Positions 42,001 to 54,000 of a stretch of 64,000 bases of DNA are shown here, piece by piece. The stretch is from Petrolisthes cinctipes (lineage: Eukaryota > Arthropoda > Malacostraca > Decapoda > Porcellanidae), in assembly GCA_033782935.1 (NCBI GenBank), contig JAWQEG010001430.1:62001-126000 (forward strand), in the 5' to 3' direction. Position numbers and translations under genes: made by a program. Position 1 is the first letter of the stretch. The number at the start of each line of letters is the position of its first letter. Under the pieces are notes generated by a model. It saw nothing but the letters and a program-made list of their open reading frames with translations, searched no databases and had not been told where the DNA came from.

Positions 42001-45000
42001 TGTCATCTCTGCATTAAAATTTTATTACAACATGACTTTAGCTAATACATACACAGGTGGAAATTAAGTGAACTTATGCTGCCGACTGTACATTCTACTA
42101 TTTTGCATTTGTCCGAGATCTAACAAAATTTCCATGTTCCATCATCATCATCATCAATATTCCATTCCATGTTCCAATCACAAATAAGACCCTCTGTTTC
42201 ATAGTTACAGAAATATTTTAATGGTCCCTTTCATTTCCATTTTGGTACTTTTTTTTAGCAACCTCCCATAGTATGACATAATTACAATATATGCCTTTTT
42301 CTTAAATATTAGTCTCCTACTCTCAGTAAGATTAAAAATTGCTCTCATGTAAGCATTATTTCACTTCAATGAATGATACCGTAGCTTGTATAAATTTCCT
42401 CATAACAGATGATGATGTTTGTCATTTCCACATCCATTAAACCCTACTCTTCAGATACTTTTTCAAATGAATTTACAAAGTACTGTATTGAGATCACTTT
42501 ACATTTTTTTCAGTGCTGCCAAGGCTCCATATCTAGCCAGGTTCCAAGTAAGAAAGTGTGGTATAATGGAATTGGAGAAACAGGGAATGGCAGTAAGTTC
42601 TGGTCAAGAAGTTAGTGAGAGCATTGGACCAGCTGTATGGCAAGCAGCTATATTTAAGGTACAGTGATTACCTCTACTGTCCAACAGCAACACTACACAA
42701 TCACATGCAGCCATCACAACAACAGACACTATACCCTCTAACAAACAACAAGCAAACACACTCATCCAACATTTTTCGCACGTCAGCCACCTTCACCCTC
42801 ACCCTGAAGACAGACGAGTCATTAGACGCAAGAGACGTTTCCCCACTGACCCAGACTACACACCATTCACAAATCATCAGACAAATCACATCATTCACAA
42901 CATAAAACACTCACCTGCCTGTGGTCCAGACAACATCAGTAACATACACCTTAAACACCTTGGACCACAAGGCATACAAGCACTCACTAACATAGCAAAC
43001 TACAGCTACTCACACAACACATTACCCAACATCTGGAAACATGGAAACATTATCACCATCCCCAAACCAAATAAAGACCCCACACTACCCTCATCACACC
43101 GTCCCATCACCCTCCTTTGTACCCCCTCCAAAATCACTGAGCGCCTCATCATTAAACTAATCACACCACACATCCCCCTTGCATCTTCACAACATGGCTT
43201 CAGACCGCTACACTCAACAAACACCCTTCTTACAGACCTCACACAAAGAATTTTTGATGGCATCAACTCAGATAGACCCCCACACAGAACACTCTTAGTT
43301 ACATTAGACATTAGTAAAGCATTTGATGCCATCCCCCGCCACAACCTCACAAACAAAATATACAACACAAACATGCATAATAACACCAAAAGATGGCTGG
43401 CCAGCTTCTTGGGAGGAAGAATAGCCCATGTTACATTTGCTGGTCAGTCATCTAACATTAAAAATTTCACCAATGGTGTCCCCCAAGGCTCTGTACTCTC
43501 ACCCACCCTTTTCAACCTATACATGCACGACATACCAACACCCCAGGCACCACAAATACACATAGCCTCCTACGCAGACGACATAACACTCACATGTACA
43601 CACAGAAACGCAGACACAGCCACCCTCATCCTCCAACCCTACCTCAACACACTCAATGCCTGGTTCACCACAAACAGACTTAAAATAGCACCCACCAAGT
43701 CAACTGTCACCCTTCTCACCAACTGGAACGCAGAACACCGCTACACACCACACCTCACCATAAACAACACACCTATACCACACACACACACACCCAAAAT
43801 ACTTGGCATAACATACAATACATCCATGACATTCAAACAACATATTACGACCATCAAAAACAAATGCATGCAAAGACTTAAAGCCCTCAGATCACTTGCC
43901 AGCACAACATTCGGACATAACAAGGAAACCACAACCACAGTATACAAACAGTATATTCGATCAGTGATGGATTATGCAAGCCCTGCCTGGGCTTCAAACC
44001 TCACTGAGACTCATCACAACACCCTTCAAACCATACAGAACAGAGCCCTAAAGACAATCACAGGCTGCACAGCTACCACACCCACAGACCACCTACACTA
44101 CGAAACCAAAGTCCTCAAAATCAAGGATCACCTTGACATGAGAGGCACACAAACACTTGCTGCAGCCTCCACAAACCCACACCATCCACTACACTACATG
44201 GCACAACACCCACACATGCCAAGGAACATCAAAACAACACCCAGTACACGATACCATACACAAATACTATCATCTCTTACTCCCTGCCCACCCCAAACCA
44301 ATCTCCAGAAACACATCCATACTCAAATCACTCATCAATCCATCCAAACACTCAAAAATAACACTCAGCTGCATGCACGACCTCCTGACATCCACCCATC
44401 CGAATCCTCCCTTCCCCGTGAGGACAGAGTCCACCTGGCCAGGCTGCGGTGTGGCCATCACCCGGCCCTTCTGACTTATCAGAAGAGGCTGGATGGAGCC
44501 ATTGTGGATGCCTGTCCAGGATGTAACACAGCACCCCATTCTATTAAACACATCATTGAAGACTGCAACGCACACAACCACACTCGCCAACAACACAACA
44601 TACACTCTCTGAGGGCACTGTGGGTAAGCCCGGTTCAGGCCATGACCTTCCTCAGGAGCTCGGGGCTGCTCGGCCAGACAGCTTGAGGAACTTCAACAAC
44701 AACAACTGTATAATTATACTTTTACAGTACTGTACATTGTATTATATTGTGAAAATGAACAGTGACCTGTATTAAATCTTCATATCTTTACAGAAGTATA
44801 GTTTATTATTTGAATGCCATTTATATTTTCAATTTACAATAATGTGTACACAGTTGTAAGAGATACATGTATATTCTAACATACTCACCATTAACAATAC
44901 AATGGTCTAATTTTCTCTGCATAATACCTGTATTAAGGTTGGAAAGTGCATGTCACAAGTGAAGCATCTGCCTCCATCCTGAGTATCTTCACTATTGTCT

Positions 45001-48000
45001 ATTAGTTGTAGAGGACACACATGAGATGCCCTCACAGAATAAGACATTGCTCCACATGAGCTTGTCCATTTTTGGGCTCATAAACTAATAGTAATATTTG
45101 TGTTAATCCCCTTATTGCTTATCAGCTCATACATGTTTGATTGACCTTTTCACTTGCTGAATCCAGTAATTATTAATTGTTCTCTGGCTCGTACCATACC
45201 ATTTGACTTGGTACTGAGGAAAATCTCAGACCTAAGAGTTATGGCTGAATCTGTCAGGTGTTAAAGGTTTATTTTGATTTTAATTCTGTCAGTTAAGACC
45301 ACTTTAGTAGTATAGAAAGAATAACTGTTATTCAAGACAACTTAGGGTACCCAGTTCATAGATACCAAATTACTCTCAAAAGGATGGGACATATTTCTCA
45401 TGTTCTGTCTTCTAAGAAAGCATCAGTCACTGTCAAAATTGTTTTGTTCTATTGTTGGAATTTACTGTGTATCTTTGTACAGGTGGGTGATGATGTGCGA
45501 CAGGACATGCTGGCCCTTCAAGTTATCTCCATCTTCAAGAATATCTTCCAGACAGTTGGATTGGATCTTTTCCTCTTCCCGTACTGTGTGGTGGCTACTT
45601 CCCCTGGGGTTAGTGATCTATAGTTTACTCATGTGTGTTATACTCTGTATCTTTACAGTATATTTTAGCTCTATGTATAACTGTGTCTACTGCACTGTTT
45701 GGAACTGAAACATAAAGTATGGGAGTAAGGAAGAAGAGAAACTTGAACATAGTTTTGTGAATGAAAATGACAGAATTGCAGTATAAGAAACACTGGACCA
45801 GAAGTAAACTCTTGACATCAACAGGATAGTGAAAACTGTTTGTATCCATTAATATTGCACCAATTTAGGAGCGATTATTATCATTTGTTTCTTTTGGCTT
45901 CTACGATAGATCAAAGAGTAAAATTTACCACAGATTGTTTTATCAACAGTAATTAAAAATTAATTTAATGTTTATATTTGTTGACTTGAAAGAGGGAGTT
46001 AGTTTGAGCATGACCCATTCATCTGGTACTCTGTCTTTACATTCTGTATTCTGCTTCCAATATTTATCCCTGATGCTAGAGCCTCCCCACTCTTTGAAAA
46101 AAAGGGAAACGGGATATTGATGACGATGATGATTAAAAATATTTATCGAATGATGGCACTTGATTAGATGCATGTCAAAATGCCTGATATTATATAATTA
46201 TATAGCCAAACTTTCCCTCTTTTGGTATACAGTGCGGTGTGATTGAATGTGTGCCAAATGCTAAGTCCCGTGACCAGTTGGGACGCAGTACAGACACAGG
46301 AATGTACCAATATTTCCTGGACTTGTACGGAGATGAGAACAACCACAAATTCCAGTTGGCTCGCAGCAACTTTGTCAAATCCATGGCAGCATATTCCCTA
46401 GTTGGCTTCCTGCTACAGATCAAAGACAGACACAATGGCAACATAATGCTTGACACTGATGGTCACATTATCCACATTGGTAAGTTATGACTCACACTTC
46501 ATTCACAAGTACAGTCGGTGGCAAAAGTCAGTGCTTCTTGAAGGATAACATAAAGGATAATCATTGAACAAACACATTCACCATACAAAATCCAGGGGGC
46601 AAATGAATAAACTGCTTTGGTTTTTCATTTTATGAGTCTGTGAAACTTATATTTCCATACTGTACTTCATGACTTGGCAGATGTGACCACTCGACTTTTG
46701 CCGCCGACTGTACAGTACATACTCAAATGGTTCTTTGGCCTAATTCAATACTGTACTGTATTTCCATCATCATATCAGGTGGTTTGCAGATTTTCTAGAA
46801 TATTTATGTACAGTACAGTAATTCAATAGCTGACAGTAGCACCATCACCATATTAGTTTGATACTGATTATGTTTTTCTATAATTGTAGCTTCAATAGGA
46901 TAATTATTTGATGCTCTTTTGTTGGGTATATATGTAAGTTACAATACAGTAAAACATGAATCTATCTGTGTCCCCCATATGCTCTGAAAATTATGAATCA
47001 CTGAAAAACATGAGAAAGGACATAGCCTTAGCAGGGAACTGTATACCCAGCAGCATATTGATATTATTTTGATATAATCCAAGTATCTTTGTGTATTATT
47101 TACTCATCTAATAGTACCATCTGATTTAGATAGGGTTTTCAAAGTATAGTAATGTCATTGTTCCATGGTGCATTTTTTAAACATAGTTATATTGCAGTGG
47201 TTACTTCATATCCATAATTTCATAACTATTCAGAAAAATCAAGCAAATCAAGACAAATTTCACTTTATGTAAAATCTAGCTTGTGTAAAGTTTGATACTA
47301 AATGGAAGGAACCTGGGGAATTTTTACCAGGTTAAATGGAAAAAATCATATTCAATAATGTACATGTACTGTAGAATATTTCTCTGGATATAAGTTTTTG
47401 GTGGTTGTTTCAGTTTTGTCATAAGAGTTCAATTTCAGACTTTGGGTTCATGTTTGAGAGTTCACCGGGTGGCAACTTGGGATTTGAGCCAGACATCAAG
47501 TTAACGGAAGAGATGGTTATGGTGATGGGAGGGAAGGTGGAAGCTGCACCCTTCCGCTGGTTTGTCGAGCTTTGCATCAAGGGCTATTTGGCCGTCAGGT
47601 ATGTACTTTGAACAGTATAGATGTTGCCAAGCTTTTATATTTGGTTGCATGGTAGTCACTTGAGCTGTTTTTCTCACAACGGCCAATGGTGTGTGTAAAT
47701 TTGCTATGTTTATGAGTACCGTACTATTTGAAGTATTAAGTCTCCCCGTGTTTGTTTATATGCTTTCAAAGTATCGTTGTGAATTGCTATTTTCAACCCC
47801 AACATATACAGTAATAAGTAATATTTTGCTCATGGCCTTAGGCAAATCACTAAATTGGCATCAATTAATATTACAGTTGCTTGTTGTTCACCTTAAAGAG
47901 GGAAGTATAAGGCAGTCTCAGGTACAAATTGCACTTTCTGGCACTATGGCACTTGCATGTGTCCAATCTGTTGACATAAATTGTAGATATTACATTTATG

Positions 48001-51000
48001 AAAGAATAATATTATCCTGATTCAAAGCAAGGAGTTTTACAGAACAACATATGTATAGTAGTTATTTCTTTTCTATTTATGTGGGGTTTGGAAACCTTTT
48101 ATATATTTTACAGTGTTGCATGACTTTGTAAATATTTGTGCATGTAGAGTTGCTTTATTGTTGTGGTATGCTGTTGTTGAAACATGAAATGTAAATACTG
48201 TAAGCAATCAACATGTTGAAATATTTGGTATCACACTTTTACAAAAGGGAGTACTTCTTTTTTATATGTTAAAGGGCTACTGATTCCTTCAAATTATGAC
48301 AGAAAATAAATCATGTCAATGTTACTAACAGGGTATCTGTTTTATACCTGGTTTGAAGGATTCAGTTTCCCTCCAATTTACTAGAATGAGTTTCTTCTCT
48401 TTATATTACCGGTATGTGAGTTTCAGTAATACAGTAGCATGCAGATTTGTCCTTGGTTATGCAATAATATGATAGTAAAGAAAGTTTATGCATGTTTACT
48501 TCAAATCACTTTCTGTGATTCAGATTTTTTTTATACTGTACTGCACAAAGAGCCATTTCCCACGAGTGGGGTGGCTAGACTATCTAGAAAAGAAGGAAAA
48601 AAAAGTGAGAAGTGACATATAACATTTGGAAGAATAGCTATGAAAACAGTAGGTAAAATCAACTTAGGATGATCACTCTCAAGAGCTCTCTCCCTCATGT
48701 GAGCACCAGAGAATGTGTCCACTCAATGAAAATGGCGAGTTCAAAGACAATGGTCCCCAGTCCTCAGCACACTTTAACAATGGGGAGAGTGGGAAAGACT
48801 CATTGAACATCCAACCCTGCCCCTTAGTAATAAAATATAAAATGGTGATGACGTAGTTGGTGAAGCTTGAAATTGGTACATTTTAACATTTTGTGGAGTG
48901 TTTAGAACCAACTTTGTCCATTTTCTCTGTATATTGTGTATTGTTTCAATGTCTTGTATGTATACTGGAATTATTGTCACCACTTAAGGAATAGGTGGGA
49001 GGTCTCAGAATATAAAATTGCCATGCCAGATGTAATTTGTTTGCTAGTATACAAGTAGCAACATGTACCGTACTAATTTCATGCTTGAACCAATTTAGGA
49101 ATGGAATTGGAAATGATTGAGAATTGTTGTGAGGTAGGCTACTGTACTAAGGGAATGATGTGGAAGGAAAGTAAAAACACTTTTATGTAAATAATTAACT
49201 GCAGTATGTAGAATGTGCAATGTTGTAAGGAGTAGATACTATACATAAAGTAGTCTGTGAAATACTAACACATATATCAGGAAAATCAAGCATATAGGAT
49301 GCCCTTAACAATTGCTGAACTAACATAACACTAACAAGTAATGCCTTCAAGCCTATGTCCAGTGTCGGAACATATAAAAAAAAAAAAAAAAAAAAAATGC
49401 CAAGTACTTCAACCTATTACCTATACTGGTTCTTTTAAGGGGGTGCAGGAATAGGGGGACAGGCTTGGGGGAGGTTTAAGGGGGTGTGGGAGTAGGGGAC
49501 AGGCTTGGGGGGGTTTTGGGGGGTGCGGGAGTAGGGGGACAGGCTTGGGGTGGGTGGGTTAGGAGGGTGCGGGAATAGGGGACATACTTTCTACCCACCC
49601 CAAGCCTGTCCCCCTATTCCCACACCCCCCAAACCCCCCCCAAGCCTGTCCCCTACTCCCACACCCCCTTAAGGTACCTGTGAGTATATTAACACATTGC
49701 CACCTTATCATTCCTCCAAGTCAAGACATGTACTGAGGAAGTCTGTTTTGTGGCTTCGTTTGAATAAATAAATCGCCTGCTGATATTTTCTGAAGATACA
49801 ATATTTACCACAGGCTCCATAGCCAACTAATGTGTAAATATAGCAACTTTATATGTGAATATGAAATAATTTCTCTCTGAGTTGTGTTACATAACAATGA
49901 GGTTGATGAGATATTGTTTAAGAAATATTGTATAAAAACTTATTTAATGCTGTAAAATATCTAATTTGCAAACTAAAGTTGTACTGTACTGTAATAAGAT
50001 GATGAAATATTGTTTAACTCAGTAAGCAAGATATGTAATAAGTTTTCAAAATGTCCAGCATATTCCTGTGTAATTACTTAATAGTATAAGAGTACAGGCC
50101 ATTGTTGTTATATGACAACTATGCATACTGTAACTGAAAAATCTATTGTTAACTGAAATATCGCATATCAGACAGACTATAACATAGGTTCAATAGAATT
50201 GTGTTCCTGGGCCTGCCTAACCACCCTACTTTATTATGAATCCTTTGTCATTCCAATTATTTATGCTGAAATGTATTGATGACGAGTTTGCCAGCCGTAA
50301 GATATATAATTTATAATTAAATGTTTTCCCATCTGTATTATGTTTGATGACGGGTGCTTGGTGTAAAGAGAGTGTTGGGAGTTGGTAGATGCTGCTTCTG
50401 GTCTTGCTCTCATCCCAAGCCAATCTCAGTGTATACATAGGAAACATATGTTATTGTGAATGAGTGGAAAACAGAAAAGAATATGTTCTCCATTTTGGTA
50501 TTTTTTACCAGTTACTTTTCATAACAATGCACTAAATCATATATGGATGGAAAGGAAGTTTATTGAGTAGTGCTATAGAGCAATTAAAATTATTCAATCT
50601 ATATTATTGTGGTAGTTTTTTACCGGGAGGGTGTCGGCTAACGTTCTATTCACCATTATTGTATTTTACTTTGTGTTCATTACTATTTTAAACATACTGT
50701 AGTATGACATAGTACAACTCCCAAATTTAAAAAAAAAAACCTGAATCAGCTACCTCCGATCATTAGTAAGTAAACTACGAGTGGTAAAATGAAAACATTT
50801 ATATGCAACTCGTCACTCAGCACGAGGGGAGGTAATGTGCGCCTCCCAGTTTTAACACACTCACGTGAGGGCAAAGGACTAATTACAAGTATGAATGGTA
50901 TGAAGAATAACTTTCCAATTCTCACTCATGGTTTTATGAGACAGTACTTTTGCTGTCACTCACGTATCTTGGACTTTTCTTCTCAGAGTTGTCATCTTGT

Positions 51001-54000
51001 GTTCCCTCCAAAGTATATTATTATGTTTATTTTCACATCAAATGATAAGTTTTTCCGGGCACAGTTAGGCTTAGAATCACCAGAACCACTGCCATGACAA
51101 CTAGCACCATTACTACCACTAGCACTATCACCACTTGCTCCATGCTTGGCAGCCATGATCACTGCAACACAAGGCAGCCACACAAACAGTTCACTTTTCC
51201 CTACAAATAACACCAACACACAAACATACAACAGCACAAACTATAAGTAAAACACCTTCGCTATATCATGCACCGTAATTATAAGGACAGATTGCATAAT
51301 AGTTCAATATAATGAATACCATAGGAAGTTTGTGTCTTGCACCCTCTATATTCCTTTCATTAGATCTAGACCTCACTGTACATAGGTTCATTACACATAA
51401 CACATTTCACACCCATATCCCACTTCCTGGAGTTCTTATCCCTTAGTATCAGTTTTTGTTTCTGGAATATTAATAGAATTGGAAGTTAGTCAGACATTAA
51501 TACAGAAATGATACTGGCACATATAAGGTTGGAACACTGGATGAACTTTGGTCTCAGAATCCCCGATGACCTTCTCTTGTCTCTACGGGTGCTGCCCTTT
51601 AAGAGTTCTTTTTCATGGCCAATAATACAAATATTTGATGTTTGTAAATACTCTTTGGTGTACATAAATTGATATTGAATTAGTACACAAAAACTCTCAG
51701 TATACTCTCACACTTCCCAGAAGGTCTTACAAACATTGAAAATTATGCTATTGGCTGTGAAAACAAAAAAAATGTAGAACTGGCAACAGTGCATACCCCG
51801 ACCCCCAGACCCTACCGGGAGGCCATAGTGTCCCTGGTGTCCCTGATGTTGGACACAGGTCTGCCTTGCTTCCGTGGCCAGACCATCCGGCTGCTACGCG
51901 CCCGTTTTGCACCCCAGGCCAAAGAGAAGGAGGCTGCCCAGTACATGCTGAACATCATCCTGAACTCCTGTCGTAATGTCCGCACCAAATTCTACGATGT
52001 TCTTCAAAATATACAGCATGATATCCCTTACTGAGTTTGGTACGTTGGGCACCAGAGGTTCTTTGAGGCCTACAGGTAGTTCATAAGAAGACAATGAGGA
52101 ATATAAATGTTGTGTTATCATTACTCACATTTTATTTATTTATGGAATAGAAATGTTGTCATCACCTAGTCACTTGATTTCTCTGTGAAATATTAGTGTT
52201 GTCTGTCACATACTGTACATTACAGTAGAACTAGAAATGCAGTCCATTACACACTTATGTTTGATTTACATATCATGTGGAAATGCTATCCATCACCTAA
52301 TCAAATATTATTTTCAGTTGGAATACAGTTGATTTGCTGTTTTATCACCCACTCATATTTGATTTATAATTGGAATAGAAATGTTCTTTTATCACTCACA
52401 CATCATATGTAAAGTTGCTGTTTGTCACTTACTCATATTTTTGTATATGCAGTGCCTACACCTGCACAAGGTACAGTTAAGAAAACATCAATTAATGATA
52501 TACAATTTATTAAGACAGTACTGTACCTTATATTGTAACACTGTACAGCATTGCTACTGTATAGAAATAATTATAGGTATCTTTCCTTTATGCTGGAAAA
52601 CGTGCTTGATATAATTCTCATTTTGCTTATACAGGTAATGTTACATGACTAATTTCTTAATTTTTTCCATTTGTAATTGTGTGTGTGATATATGTGATGC
52701 TTCTATTGTGTTGTATGTTATCTTGCATGTTGGGTTTGATGTGTGTATTGTTTTTATATTGTTGTTTTAATTGGCCTCTATTATTATGACAGAGAAACCA
52801 AACCCTGTCACTGTTTTATAAGTCAGAATAAAGTATTGACCAGTTTATTGATTAGAGTAAAGAAAAAAGGACAATAGGTTATTTTACCCAAGTGGATTGA
52901 CTCTGCCAGTGTCATATCAGTTTGTTGCACTAAAATAAGTAGAATGTTTTACTGTACTGTTTTGCATTTAACCCTTAACCACTTAGCCGCGGGCATTATC
53001 TATTGCGTCAGCTCTCTCTCCCGGGCCTCTCTCCCTAGCTAGCTCAGAATGACCACCGCCCACAGCACACTTTTACACTCCTTTGACAATAATAATGTCC
53101 TCACACACTTAGTGCATTGTCTAGACTGAGTAGGGTTGGACCAAGAGAGGGTGGGGACTTGGGGTCTTGTGGCCAGCCAAGGCTACTATCTACCGTGAGA
53201 AAATTATACTAGTTGGGAGCCGCCCAAATTCAAAAATTACATTGACGACATATGTTGTCACGCTCTTGCTATTGCAGAGCTATGCTTTTGATTGTTTCCC
53301 TTGGTATCAGTGGTTAAGAGTGTACAGTATGTTGATGACAGTGAAATGGACACTACTGGTACTACACTACAGTATTAGTTTTAATCTGCCAAAGAGAAGA
53401 GTATGTGGTTTGCAGAATAATTTTGAAGGAATCCTTAATCTCTAATTCACCAACACTATTTTACTCCCTTAATTGATATGAAAATAGTATTTAGATATTA
53501 TTATTTGTTGATTTATTTGTGAGACTGTGAGGAAGAGAGAGAACATTTGTAATTTTAACCCCAAGTGGCAAATGTTTACGGTTAATTGATTCATGACTTG
53601 ATGGCTTCAATTAACTGCTATTTTGTGAAGTTTGCATGATAGTTTAATGTACTGTATCTAGTATTTGTGATAATATATACACTATTGCTTATACTGTATG
53701 TTGTAGATTTGTACAGTGTTCTGGATTATCAGATATAATATGTACTGACTAATGTGTACGGAAAATTGTAATTACAGTACAGTACTGTTTTTAATTTAAT
53801 AGTTTGCCATTATAATTAGTATATACAGTATATACTTGCTACTTTACTCTTGCTATTATATTTATTATCCGTATTTATTGATAGAGTAGAGTTTTTGTGA
53901 AGTTCAAGCTACTGTCATATGCTTTTCTCAGTTCCTGTTTTAATGTCAAATATCTTTTGTTGTCTGGCACTGTAGTCTGTTTTTCTGTAGCTGAGGGTAT

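Noticed and set aside
43006..43389. 127-codon minus-strand ORF
   Set aside because: Shadow of the retrotransposon RT frame on the other strand.
42659..44686. RT frame as part of a PI4KA fusion protein
   Set aside because: It is in frame with exon 33, but a TGA lies directly after the donor and PI4KA resumes correctly at exon 34.
51790..51808. Upstream acceptor (GGCAACAG) for exon 37a
   Set aside because: Using it adds 19 bases and shifts the frame; the acceptor at 51808 keeps the conserved VRPYREA sequence.
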